From Bacillota bacterium (GTDB lineage Bacteria > Bacillota > Clostridia > Lachnospirales > Lachnospiraceae), in assembly GCA_023442465.1 (NCBI GenBank), contig JAEZZQ010000017.1, forward strand, positions 57,981 through 121,980: a DNA stretch of 64,000 nt, in the 5' to 3' direction. Below, in pieces: positions 25,900 to 33,841 of the stretch. The position numbers and the translations under genes are program-made. The notes beneath the pieces are model-generated. The model searched no databases. It was given only the letters and a program-made list of their open reading frames with translations, and was not told where the DNA came from. Numbering within the stretch: position 1 is the stretch's first letter; the number at the start of each line of letters is the position of its first letter.

Positions 25900-26668
25900 T
25901 ATTCGTATACAAGACGCTTTTGAGCACGGGAAAGCCTTTATCGGTTTTTTGACCGGCGGTGATCCGTCCATCGAGAAAAGTGAAGAATTTATTATGAAGA
26001 TGGTGGAAGCCGGATGCGATTTGATAGAAATCGGAATTCCTTTTTCCGACCCTATAGCGGAAGGGCCGGTAATCCAGGAGGCCAATATCCGGGCACTGGC
26101 CGCAGGAACGACTACCGATAAGATATTTGAGCTGGCGGAGAATGTACGGAAGAAGACAAAGGTACCCTTAGTGTTCCTTACCTATCTGAATCCTGTATAT
26201 AAATATGGATATGAGAAATTCTGTGCAAAATGCGAAGATGCAGGAGTAAACGGACTGATCATTCCCGATATGCCTTACGAAGAAAAAGGGGAACTTTTAA
26301 AAACGGCCGGAGAGTACGGCGTAGATATCATCTCTCTCATAGCGCCTACCTCAGAAGAAAGGATAAAAATGATAGCGAAGGATGCGAAAGGCTTTATCTA
26401 CGTAGTGTCCTCCATGGGAGTTACCGGGATGCGAAGCGAAATAAAAACGGATCTAGGCGCTATTTTGTCTTCCGTAAAAGAGGCATCGGATACGCCTGCG
26501 GCAGTAGGATTTGGTGTCAACACCCCTGAACAGGCGGAGAGGATAGCGAATATTGCAGACGGAGTTATCGTAGGAAGCGCCATAGTGAAGATTATAGGGA
26601 AATATGGCGAAGAAGCGGGGCAGCCTATTTTTGACTATGTAAAAAGTATGAAGGACGCCATCCGCTAA
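25892..26668 (+). CDS. trpA: Tryptophan synthase alpha chain
   Basis: 258 residues. Releases indole from indole-3-glycerol phosphate for channelling to TrpB. Segments FIGFLTGGDPSIEKS, LIEIGIPFSDPIAEGPVIQ (catalytic Glu), PLVFLTYLNPVYKYG with catalytic Asp replaced around VNGLIIPDMPYEE, and VGFGVNTPEQAERI, VIVGSAIVKII are conserved. Last gene of the trp operon; no clear intrinsic terminator follows. Confidence 0.97.
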   Translation: MNNIRIQDAFEHGKAFIGFLTGGDPSIEKSEEFIMKMVEAGCDLIEIGIPFSDPIAEGPVIQEANIRALAAGTTTDKIFELAENVRKKTKVPLVFLTYLNPVYKYGYEKFCAKCEDAGVNGLIIPDMPYEEKGELLKTAGEYGVDIISLIAPTSEERIKMIAKDAKGFIYVVSSMGVTGMRSEIKTDLGAILSSVKEASDTPAAVGFGVNTPEQAERIANIADGVIVGSAIVKIIGKYGEEAGQPIFDYVKSMKDAIR

Positions 26669-26995
26669 AAAGTCTTTGAAAAGTCAGTGCATGGAAATGT
26701 AATTAGGTATAGCATGTAAGATGATTGCTGTCATTTGATTTATTGATACATAAGATCGGAGGGCTTTCTCCGCCGATATCTGCAATTATGTTACTATTGA
26801 AAGCTAAGCAGATGATTTCATTTATTTTAATAAGAACATTCCCTAATTTACATAGATAAAATAGCTTTCAGAGGATTTTTCATTATTTAATCAATAAAAA
26901 ATAATCGAATTGCACATAATATTCCATAAATAATTTTAATAAAAGCCTATGTCTATATAAGACATTCCGGCGATTAAGAAAGGTATGGTTATTTT
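26669..26995. other. 327-bp AT-rich spacer between trpA and spoVAE
   Basis: No credible reading frame. It contains a small hairpin at about 26754-26777 (ATCGGAGG against CCGCCGAT, one mismatch, without a T-run) and a 9-bp inverted repeat TGAAAGCTA (26798-26806)/TAGCTTTCA (26862-26870). The spoVAE promoter must lie here, probably a forespore type, but I cannot assign it with confidence. Confidence 0.5.
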
Positions 26996-27352
26996 ATGGA
27001 TTATGTCAATGCTTTTTGGGTGGGCGGACTTATATGCGCTTTGGTACAGATATTAATGGAAAAGACAAAGATGATGCCGGGGCGCATCATGGTGCTTCTC
27101 GTGTGTCTGGGAGCGGTCATCAGCGTGTTTGGAATATATGAACCCTTTCAGGAATATGCGGGAGCGGGAGCTTCGGTGCCCCTTTTAGGATTTGGCAACG
27201 TATTGATGAAGGGAGTGAAGGAAGCGGTGGACAGCGCCGGTTTTATCGGCATATTTCAGGGCGGATTTAAGGCGGGAGCGGTAGGAACAAGCGCCGCTTT
27301 GATATTCGGCTATCTTGCGAGCCTTATATTCAATCCGAAGATGAAGAAATAA
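26996..27352 (+). CDS. spoVAE: Stage V sporulation protein AE (SpoVAEb-type)
   Basis: 118 residues with three to four hydrophobic helices: FWVGGLICALVQILME, KMMPGRIMVLLVCLGAVISV, and SAALIFGYLASLIF at the end. FGNVLMKGVKEAVDSAGFIG and GIFQGGFKAGAVG are characteristic of SpoVAE, an inner-membrane component of the dipicolinic-acid channel. It stands alone after the trp operon, unlinked from spoVAD at 3507. A sporulation-specific promoter is expected in the AT-rich spacer upstream. Confidence 0.9.
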   Translation: MDYVNAFWVGGLICALVQILMEKTKMMPGRIMVLLVCLGAVISVFGIYEPFQEYAGAGASVPLLGFGNVLMKGVKEAVDSAGFIGIFQGGFKAGAVGTSAALIFGYLASLIFNPKMKK

Positions 27353-27430
27353 AACGCTGCGATTTCAGACTTCTATATTTTGGTGCATCAATTGCTGCTA
27401 TGAAGCCGCAGGCTGAATAGTGACAATGAA

Positions 27431-27934
27431 TCAAATCTCTTCCCACAGAAGCTGGTTTTTTTCCATGAACTTTTGAAAAGCCTGATCCCAGAGCTGTTCC
27501 GGCGTTTTATCCATAACGAAGGTATTCGTGGAAGTTCCCGTCATCACAGATGCCGTGTTCCCATCGTACTTTATCGTCAGGGTAAATGCCTTAAGCTGTT
27601 GCTCCCCGCCCTCGAAAGCAGTGTCCGACATGATTTTCTTCATATGCTCGGGCAGAAGATGGAGTACAAATTTAAAGCTCAAGGGAGTGCGCTTTCCCTT
27701 TATGAGTTGGAGGCATATAGGGCGCATATCCTTCCATAAAGAGAAATCGTAAGGGCAGAGGGAGAAATCCTCCTGCTCTTCTTTCGTATAGAAATCCTTC
27801 TGGATGCGTCCGTCAATGCGAAACGTATTATAGGTAACGATGGTGCCCTCCTCTAAGAGAAAATAATCAAAGCTTTCTGAGAGAAGGAGCTTATTCATGA
27901 AGTTTTTTAAGTCGTTGATTCGATAGGCTTTCAT
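27431..27934 (-). CDS. DUF5721-like protein of unknown function
   Basis: 167 residues; ATG at 27932-27934 with AAAGAGGTAAG upstream. The N-terminal pattern INDLKNFMNKLLLSESFDYF, then LLEEGTIVTYNTFRIDG, looks like the DUF5721 family from Clostridia as I remember it. No membrane segment or catalytic motif. The central part SFKFVLHLLPEHMKKIM and the TPEQLWDQAFQKFME tail are predicted helical. It is convergent with spoVAE. Function unknown. Confidence 0.75.
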   Translation of the reverse strand: MKAYRINDLKNFMNKLLLSESFDYFLLEEGTIVTYNTFRIDGRIQKDFYTKEEQEDFSLCPYDFSLWKDMRPICLQLIKGKRTPLSFKFVLHLLPEHMKKIMSDTAFEGGEQQLKAFTLTIKYDGNTASVMTGTSTNTFVMDKTPEQLWDQAFQKFMEKNQLLWEEI

Positions 27935-27975
27935 TTCTTACCTCTTTTTAATGAAATGGTTTCGGCAGTCACAAG

Positions 27976-28009
27976 CTATAGTAATAATAGCATTACTGCT
28001 ATTATAGTG
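27976..28009. other. AT-rich hairpin in the DUF5721-degV intergenic region
   Basis: AATAATAGCA and TGCTATTATA form a 10-bp perfect hairpin with a TTAC loop. It lies between divergent start sites and may be a regulatory palindrome; there is no adjacent T-run. Confidence 0.35.
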
Positions 28010-28057
28010 GAAAACAAAAAGTTAATCCATATAATTATAAAAAAAGCAGAAAGTATC

Positions 28058-28087
28058 TTTACAAGAAAATGGCAGGCGTGTTATTAT
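28058..28087 (+). promoter_or_regulatory. Candidate promoter of the degV-family gene
   Basis: TTTACA at 28058-28063 and TATTAT at 28082-28087 with an 18-bp spacer, 112 bp upstream of the start codon. Confidence 0.4.
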
Positions 28088-28199
28088 AAGTAGTAATCAA
28101 TACTACGTGGAATGGTAATTGTTATGCTGCATAGTGATTTGGCTTACAAATATATGCCTGCAAAGTATGCAGGCCACGAAGAAAGGCATGGTCATTGAT

Positions 28200-29036
28200 A
28201 TGAGCTATAAAATCGTTGTGGACAGTTGTTGTGAACTGCCGGAAGAATACAAAAAGGATGCGAGATTCGAAATTGTTCCTCTCGGGCTTGAGGTAGGAGA
28301 CTATCAGGTCATGGATGATGAGACGTTCAATCAAAAGGAATTCCTGGAAAAAGTTGCGGCATATTCCGGTTGCCCCAAATCTTCCTGCCCCTCTCCGGAA
28401 AGATACCGCGAGGCATATCATTGCGAGGCACAGGATGTCTTCGTAGTTACCCTTTCCTCAAAGCTTAGCGGAAGCTATAACAGTGCAGTGCTGGGCAAGA
28501 ATTTATATCATGAAAAATACGGAGAAAAGAATATTTATATATGTGACTCCGAATCAGCAAGCTGCGGAGAGACACATATCGCACTGAAGGCCATGGAGTT
28601 GGAGGAAGCAGGCCTTTCCTTCGAGGAGATCGTGAAGGAGCTGGATGCGTTTAGAGATGCTATGAGTACTTATTTTGTTCTCGATAATCTGGAGACACTT
28701 AGAAAAAATGGACGTCTTACGGGTGTGAAGGCTCTGGTAGCCTCGACCTTAAGTATAAAGCCCGTTATGGGCGCGATAGAAGGATCGATTGTTCAAAAAG
28801 GTCAGGCGATCGGTATTAAAAAGGCTCTTACCAAGCTGGCAGATATTCTGGCGAAGGAAGTAGTGAAGTCCGAAGAAAAGGTGCTTATGATCACACACTG
28901 CAACTGCCCTGAACGAGCGGAGTTAATAAAGAGCATGATATTGGATAAGATACATGTAAAGGATGTTCTTGTGATGGATACCGCAGGCATCAGCAGCATG
29001 TATGCGAACGACGGGGGAATTATCGTCACCATTTGA
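28200..29036 (+). CDS. DegV family fatty-acid-binding protein
   Basis: 278 residues from the ATG at 28200 with GAAAGG 12 nt upstream; the ORF extension to 28119 is not supported. The first strand KIVVDSCCELPEEYKK, the SSKLSGSYNSAVLG lipid-head-group loop, DSESASCGETHIALKAMELE and NGRLTGVKALVASTLSIKPV are DegV hallmarks. The family binds free fatty acids and, as FakB, presents them to the FakA kinase for phosphorylation and phospholipid synthesis. No fakA is nearby. A possible terminator hairpin follows at 29101-29146. Confidence 0.92.
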   Translation: MSYKIVVDSCCELPEEYKKDARFEIVPLGLEVGDYQVMDDETFNQKEFLEKVAAYSGCPKSSCPSPERYREAYHCEAQDVFVVTLSSKLSGSYNSAVLGKNLYHEKYGEKNIYICDSESASCGETHIALKAMELEEAGLSFEEIVKELDAFRDAMSTYFVLDNLETLRKNGRLTGVKALVASTLSIKPVMGAIEGSIVQKGQAIGIKKALTKLADILAKEVVKSEEKVLMITHCNCPERAELIKSMILDKIHVKDVLVMDTAGISSMYANDGGIIVTI

Positions 29037-29100
29037 CAAGAAATGTTAAGAGAGAAATTTTTGACTGGGATGGCCCGGACAATGTTTTTATTAAAGGAAT

Positions 29101-29149
29101 ATGGACTCATCGAAGGTATGCGCTGCATTACATTTGGTGAGTCCATTTT
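29101..29149 (+). terminator. Possible terminator after the degV-family gene
   Basis: ATGGACTCA (29101-29109) and TGAGTCCAT (29138-29146) form a perfect 9-bp stem followed by TTT. The loop of 28 nt is long, so this is tentative. Confidence 0.35.
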
Positions 29150-29249
29150 GCAGTAATTACTTTTAATCCAGCGGCAGCCCGTTATTATTTTTTCCCTGTT
29201 ATTTAGCTTATCAAAAAAGAGGGATACTATTTGGGAGGAGTTAATATAG

Positions 29250-29879
29250 GAAATCAAAGAGTATGTATTAATCACTGGAGGAACAAGCGGAATCGGTTAT
29301 GAATTAGCTCGTTGCTTTGCCAATAACTGCTATGGGATAATAGTTGCAGCATCGGACATGACAAGATTAAAAGATACAAAAGAGAAGCTGGAGAAGGAAT
29401 TTGCTGCTCCGATACTAATATATCAGCAGGATGAAAATATGATGATATTAAATATGATTAGTCTGGTTGAACTTAGCAAATTATTTATATCTGATATGTA
29501 TAAGCAGGGGCAGGGAAAAATATTAAATGTTGCTTCCACGGGTGCTTTTCAACCCGGCCCGTATACCAGTACTTATTTCGCCAGCAAAGCTTTTGTATTA
29601 AGTTACAGTCAGGCAATCCGCTATGAGGCAAAATGGAAAGGGGTTCAGGTCTGCACGTTATGTCCCGGAGCAACTAAGACCAACTTTTTTAATTATGAAG
29701 GAACGGCAACCCCTAAAAATGCAATGCCACCGGAAATTGTTGCAAAATATTCTTATCACTATTTGATGAAAAATAAAGATATCATGATTCCGGGTCTGCT
29801 CAATAACATAATGAAATTATTTCCGGTAAAGTTAAAAAGCTGTTGGGTAGCAAGAATGAAGATTGTAAAAAGACCTTGA
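29250..29879 (+). pseudogene. Decayed short-chain dehydrogenase/reductase (SDR)
   Basis: The frame opens after an in-frame TAG (29247-29249) and reads at once into VLITGGTSGIGYELARCF, the SDR NAD(P)-binding motif, but has no ATG, GTG or TTG before it. A good GGGAGGAG site lies at 29233-29240, and the sequence ATAGGAAATC looks like ATGGAAATC with one inserted base, so the start codon seems lost. About 40 residues that normally hold the NNAG motif are also missing between LIYQQD and ENMMILNMIS. The catalytic Ser (VASTGAF) and YxxxK (YFASK) remain. The longest surviving frame starts at ATG 29358 and lacks the cofactor motif. Confidence 0.75.
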
Positions 29880-29926
29880 ACAGGTAGGTAATAAAATAAT
29901 GCTACAAAACGTTTTATCAATACTGA

Positions 29927-30679
29927 TTACAGCTCTTCGGCGGATTGCCGGAGAGCTTTTTTGATGTCCATGGTATAAGAGGGAGAAGTGCGGATTACCG
30001 TACCGTCCGTAAGTGTGAGCTTGGTCAAGGACACCTTTTTTAAATAGGTCACATTCACCATGGAAGAGCGGGAAACGGCAGCATAATGAGTATAAGCGGC
30101 CAACTGGGAATATAAGTTCGTAATAGTGCTGAGAATACTTATGATACTTCCATCCTTCAGGTAGACGTGAATATATCTGCCATCTGCCTTTGCGTAGACG
30201 ATATCGTCCTCTTCCACATAGCGTGTAATCGTTTCGCCGCGCAGCTCTATGGTAGGCATGATTTGATTCTTCAGTGCGGACATCTGGTCGATAGAGGCGG
30301 ATAATTCTTCTTTTTTAATCGGCTTGTCCAGAAAAAAGATATTGCGCTTTTCCACTTCGGGGAAAGCGCAAAATAGTTTCCTATAATCGACGGAAGAGAC
30401 GCACAGCACGATAGGTGCGGTTACGCCCGCTTCGCGAAGCAAAAGTACCAGTGCAGCACCGTCTGTTTCTCCGGAAACCATATCGATATAAAAAGCATCA
30501 TAAATCATCGGAGAACGCATAATTGCAGGAATGCTGCCGTAGGAGTCCACGTAGAGAATGCTTTTCTCCTTTGCCCGTTTATCGGATTCCCGCTGTAATA
30601 GCCTTTCCATCTGCTTGCGATCGCCTACGTTGTCGTCACAGATTGCTATATGAAGTGCAAAGCTTTCCGTTTGCATCAT
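29927..30679 (-). CDS. LytTR family response regulator
   Basis: 250 residues, start at 30679 with AGGAGGT upstream. The N-terminal receiver domain begins IAICDDNVGD with acidic residues, and the phospho-acceptor is probably the Asp in AFYIDMVSG. KP in FFLDKPIKKEEL is the conserved lysine. The C-terminal LytTR DNA-binding domain spans about 145-245 (YVEEDDIVYAKADGRYIHVY; YAAVSRSSMVNVTYLKKVS). No histidine kinase or peptide gene is adjacent; the DUF1294 gene follows a 12-bp gap on its 5' side. Target genes unknown. Confidence 0.9.
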   Translation of the reverse strand: MMQTESFALHIAICDDNVGDRKQMERLLQRESDKRAKEKSILYVDSYGSIPAIMRSPMIYDAFYIDMVSGETDGAALVLLLREAGVTAPIVLCVSSVDYRKLFCAFPEVEKRNIFFLDKPIKKEELSASIDQMSALKNQIMPTIELRGETITRYVEEDDIVYAKADGRYIHVYLKDGSIISILSTITNLYSQLAAYTHYAAVSRSSMVNVTYLKKVSLTKLTLTDGTVIRTSPSYTMDIKKALRQSAEEL

Positions 30680-30691
30680 GAGACCTCCTAC

Positions 30692-30985
30692 TTACATAAT
30701 TTTGATTTGAACCGGAGAATATAGAATCGCCAGAATAAGGGTTATCTGCAAAAGCAGGATCGCAGGCATGCCGTAGACGAAATACCAGTGCCTTGTTTTA
30801 TGGCGGAAAGCATACATGCCCAGTATACAGCCGATGCTTCCGCCGATAATTGCCATAATGAAAAGGGTAGATTCAGGAATTCTCCATGCTTGTTTTTTTG
30901 CTTTATATTTGTCCAGTCCCATGAGGCACAAGCCTGTGATGTTCACGGCTGCAAAATATACGAGTAATATGGTTATGACGTCCAT
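30692..30985 (-). CDS. DUF1294 family membrane protein
   Basis: 97 residues with three hydrophobic helices. The DUF1294 signature is visible: NITGLCLMGLDKYKAKKQAW, RIPESTLFIMAIIGGSIGCI, GMYAFRHKTRHWYFVYGMPA. AAAGGAG precedes the ATG at 30985. The family has no established function. It lies 12 bp upstream of the LytTR gene, so the two are probably co-transcribed. Confidence 0.88.
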   Translation of the reverse strand: MDVITILLVYFAAVNITGLCLMGLDKYKAKKQAWRIPESTLFIMAIIGGSIGCILGMYAFRHKTRHWYFVYGMPAILLLQITLILAILYSPVQIKIM

Positions 30986-31032
30986 GGGCAGAACTCCTTT
31001 CTGTAACCGTCTGTCGATGATTACAGACCGGT

Positions 31033-32253
31033 TTATTTGTTTTTGCTTGCTTCCTGCATTTTCATCGCGCGTACCTTGCAGGAAAGGCCGAATAAATTGA
31101 TAAAGCCCTCCGCATCGTGATGGTCATATAAATCGCCGGTAGTAAAGGAGGCAATGCTTTCATTATAAAGAGAATAAGGGGAAGTTGTGCCGGCCTTGGT
31201 GATATTGCCTTTGTAAAGTTTCAGCTTTACTTCTCCGGTTACGTACTGCTGTGTGGATTCGATAAAAGCCTGCACCGCTTCGCGAAGAGGAGTGAACCAT
31301 TTTCCTTCGTAAACGATCTGAGCCAGTTTATTACCCATATCCGTTTTTAATGCGTAGGTATCGCGGTCGAGGATAAGCTCCTCCAACTGCTGATGAGCTT
31401 CGTAGAGAATGGTACCGCCGGGGGTCTCGTACACGCCGCGGGATTTCATGCCTACTACACGGTTTTCAACGATATCAATAATACCGATGCCGTGCTTCCC
31501 GCCCAGAACGTTGAGCTCGCGGATGATGTCCGACACCTTCATCTTCTTACCGTTTACAGAAACGGGGATGCCTTTTTCAAAGGCCAGGGTTACGTATTCG
31601 CTTTCATCGGGAGCCTTCTCCGGGGTAGTTCCAAGTACGAGAAGGTGCTCAAAGTTCGGCTCGTTAGCAGGATCTTCCAATTCCAGACCCTCATGGCTGA
31701 TGTGCCATAAGTTACGGTCGCGGCTGTAAGAAGAATCCGCAGAGAAAGGAAGGTCGATGCCGTGTGCTTTGCAGTATTCGATTTCCGATTCACGGGAATC
31801 CATAGTCCATTTATCGTTTCTCCAAGCAGCAATAATCTTCAGGTCGGGAGCGAGAGCCTTGATTCCGAGCTCGAAACGAATCTGATCGTTTCCCTTGCCG
31901 GTAGCGCCGTGGCAAATAGCAGTAGCGCCTTCTTTGCGGGCGATTTCTACCAGTCTCTTTGCAATGACGGGCCTTGCCATGGAGGTGCCGAGGAGATATT
32001 TATTTTCATATACCGCATGTGCCTGAACACAGGGAACGATATATTCGTCACAGAATTCATCCGTAACATCTTCGATGTATAATTTTTCAGCGCCGCAGAA
32101 CTTCGCCCTTTCTTCCAGGCCGTCCAATTCTTCGCCCTGACCGCAGTCAACGCATACACAGATAACTTCATAATCGAAATTTTCCTTTAACCAAGGAATA
32201 ATGGCGGTAGTATCGAGTCCGCCGGAGTAAGCCAGGATAACCTTTTCTTTCAT
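31033..32253 (-). CDS. argG: Argininosuccinate synthase
   Basis: 406 residues. The ATG at 32251-32253 follows GGAGG (TTTGGAGGCAAT); the frame upstream is rejected. VILAYSGGLDTTAIIPWLKE is the PP-loop ATP-pyrophosphatase motif; HGATGKGNDQIRFELG and the citrulline/aspartate-binding segments are present. It joins citrulline and aspartate. It is divergently transcribed from argC-argD across a 627-bp region that holds two MITEs and possible ARG boxes. argH is not in the window. Confidence 0.97.
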   Translation of the reverse strand: MKEKVILAYSGGLDTTAIIPWLKENFDYEVICVCVDCGQGEELDGLEERAKFCGAEKLYIEDVTDEFCDEYIVPCVQAHAVYENKYLLGTSMARPVIAKRLVEIARKEGATAICHGATGKGNDQIRFELGIKALAPDLKIIAAWRNDKWTMDSRESEIEYCKAHGIDLPFSADSSYSRDRNLWHISHEGLELEDPANEPNFEHLLVLGTTPEKAPDESEYVTLAFEKGIPVSVNGKKMKVSDIIRELNVLGGKHGIGIIDIVENRVVGMKSRGVYETPGGTILYEAHQQLEELILDRDTYALKTDMGNKLAQIVYEGKWFTPLREAVQAFIESTQQYVTGEVKLKLYKGNITKAGTTSPYSLYNESIASFTTGDLYDHHDAEGFINLFGLSCKVRAMKMQEASKNK

Positions 32254-32289
32254 TATATTGCCTCCAAATATGATTAAAATGTGAATGAA

Positions 32290-32323
32290 AACGATGCGCA
32301 GTTGTGCGCGGAACAAAATTGCT
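32290..32323. repeat. Dispersed GC-hairpin repeat, family 3, partial copy in the argG leader
   Basis: AACGATGCGCAGTTGTGCGC followed by GGAACAAAATTGCT, similar in order to the block at 20016-20056. GCGCA/TGCGC forms a short tetraloop hairpin. It lies about 40-70 bp upstream of the argG start codon. Confidence 0.35.
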
Positions 32324-32360
32324 ATGCAAACAATATACAACATTATTTTCTGAAATGCAA

Positions 32361-32460
32361 GAGTGAATTTATGTATAAAAACACATGCAATTCATGAAAA
32401 TATGAATAAAATAAAAAAATAGTTGAATATTATGCAAATAAGATGTATACTTATGCGAAA
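32361..32460. promoter_or_regulatory. ARG-box-like cluster in the argG-argC divergent region
   Basis: Several degenerate matches to the arginine-repressor half site TGAAT/ATTCA occur: GTGAATTTATGTATAA, GCAATTCATGAAAATATGAAT, and TTGAATATTATGCAAAT. The region is A+T-rich, which inflates chance matches. An arginine-biosynthesis regulator site would be expected here. Confidence 0.25.
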
Positions 32461-32493
32461 ACAAAGATAAAAGTTGCGAGTGTGTCCAGCGAG

Positions 32494-32642
32494 ATATAAA
32501 AGTTACTGTTCACACAGTAGCTTAACATTTGCTGTTAAGCTACGTAAGAATATGATTCAAGAGATGATTTCTGCTTCGCGGAGCGAATTTAAATGCAGAA
32601 ATCATGTGTTACTGAGAACGGAGTGAACAGTAACATATAAAA
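32494..32642. repeat. 8-bp target-site duplications around MITE copy 4
   Basis: ATATAAAA at 32494-32501 and at 32635-32642 in direct contact with both element ends. Confidence 0.85.
32502..32634 (+). mobile_element. MITE copy 4 (short form, 133 bp; the best-formed copy)
   Basis: Perfect 12-bp termini. Internal perfect hairpins are GTAGCTTAACA/TGTTAAGCTAC (11 bp) and ATGATTTCTGC/GCAGAAATCAT (11 bp), the latter enclosing TTCGC/GCGAA. A second GTTACTG near the right end pairs with the terminal CAGTAAC. Located between argG and argC. Confidence 0.95.
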
Positions 32643-32645
32643 CAG

Positions 32646-32674
32646 TTGAGATTTCATAAGGGAAATAGTATTAT
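32646..32674 (+). promoter_or_regulatory. Candidate argC-argD promoter between two MITE copies
   Basis: TTGAGA at 32646-32651, 17-bp spacer, TATTAT at 32669-32674. Placed between MITE copy 4 (ends 32634) and copy 5 (starts 32756), so copy 5 would be transcribed in the argC leader. Confidence 0.45.
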
Positions 32675-32755
32675 TTACCTTATGTATAGTATAAACGAGT
32701 GGAGAGATTAAAAGAAATTCATAAAAACTTGTGTGAATTTGCCGGATGTATATTG

Positions 32756-32853
32756 GTTACACGTAAGAACGTGATGCAAGAGATGATTTCTGTTTCGCGA
32801 AGCGAATTTAAATGCAGGAATCATGTGTTACTGAGAACGGAGTGAACAGTAAC
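32756..32853 (+). mobile_element. MITE copy 5 (internally deleted, 98 bp)
   Basis: Left end is reduced to GTTAC, joined directly to ACGTAAGAACG, so about 35 bp including the rest of the left terminus and hairpin A are gone. The right half is intact to GTGAACAGTAAC. The 8-bp duplication GTATATTG remains perfect at 32748-32755 and 32854-32861, so the deletion most likely followed insertion. Confidence 0.9.
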
Positions 32854-32880
32854 GTATATTGAGAAGAAGAGGTGAGACGG

Positions 32881-33828
32881 ATGAAAACGAAAATTTTTAT
32901 CGACGGAAGCGAAGGAACTACCGGACTGAGAATACACGAGCGTTTTATGGGACGCGAGGATATCGAGATACTTTCCATTTCTCAGGAGCTTAGAAAGGAT
33001 GAAGCGGAAAGAAGACGATTGATCAATTCCTCGGACATATCGATTCTTTGCCTACCTGATGCGGCGGCCAGAGAATCCGTCAGCCTGATTGAAAATGAAA
33101 GTGTAAGGATCATCGATACTTCTACTGCGCACAGGACAAAGGACGATTGGTCCTATGGCTTCCCGGAGCTATCCGCAAAGCATAGGCAGGCGGTGGAAAA
33201 GGGAAAAAGAATAGCGGTGCCGGGCTGCCATGCTACGGGCTTCATTTCCTTATTATATCCTATCGTTTCGGAAGGAATATTATCCTCAGAATATCCGGTC
33301 AGCGGCTTTTCCATTACGGGTTACAGCGGAGGCGGGAAATCCATGATCGCTCAGTACGAGGATGAGAACAGGGCGAAGGAATTCGACTCGCCGAGGGAGT
33401 ATGCGCTTAGCCAGCAGCACAAGCATTTAAAAGAAATGAAAAAAATTACAGGACTGTCAAGGGAACCGCTGTTTTCTCCGATCGTTGCGGATTATTACAG
33501 TGGAATGGTTGTTTCCGTTCCGGTATATACGGAGTTTTTAAAGGGCTGTCATACGCCGGATAAGCTTCGGTCATTTTTTTATGATTATTATGCAGGACAG
33601 AAATTGATTCACGTGATGCCTCAGTCTGCGGAGGAAGAAATAAAGGGAATGATGGCAGGTAACGGCTGCTCCGGCTGGGACGGTCTGAAGCTTTATGTGA
33701 CGGGCAACGAGGAGAGGGCGGTGCTCACCGCACAGTTCGATAACCTTGGTAAAGGTGCATCGGGTGCGGCGATACAATGCCTGAATATCATGCTGGGTTG
33801 TGAAGAAGAAAAAGGACTGAATTTGTGA
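32881..33828 (+). CDS. argC: N-acetyl-gamma-glutamyl-phosphate reductase
   Basis: 315 residues, the short (type 2) form. N-terminal NADP-binding IFIDGSEGTTGLRIHE; catalytic Cys116 in VPGCHATGF; GYSGGGKSMI and the C-terminal FDNLGKGASGAAIQCLNIML. It reduces N-acetylglutamyl phosphate to the semialdehyde. Start ATG 32881 follows AAGAGGTGAG at the usual distance; GTG 32872 is the alternative. It begins the run argC-editing domain-GNAT-argJ-argB-argD. Confidence 0.95.
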   Translation: MKTKIFIDGSEGTTGLRIHERFMGREDIEILSISQELRKDEAERRRLINSSDISILCLPDAAARESVSLIENESVRIIDTSTAHRTKDDWSYGFPELSAKHRQAVEKGKRIAVPGCHATGFISLLYPIVSEGILSSEYPVSGFSITGYSGGGKSMIAQYEDENRAKEFDSPREYALSQQHKHLKEMKKITGLSREPLFSPIVADYYSGMVVSVPVYTEFLKGCHTPDKLRSFFYDYYAGQKLIHVMPQSAEEEIKGMMAGNGCSGWDGLKLYVTGNEERAVLTAQFDNLGKGASGAAIQCLNIMLGCEEEKGLNL

Positions 33829-33841
33829 GAGGAAAAAAGTT

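Noticed and set aside
23682..26085. Long minus-strand frames across trpC-trpA
   Set aside because: Antisense to conserved trp genes; no start signals.
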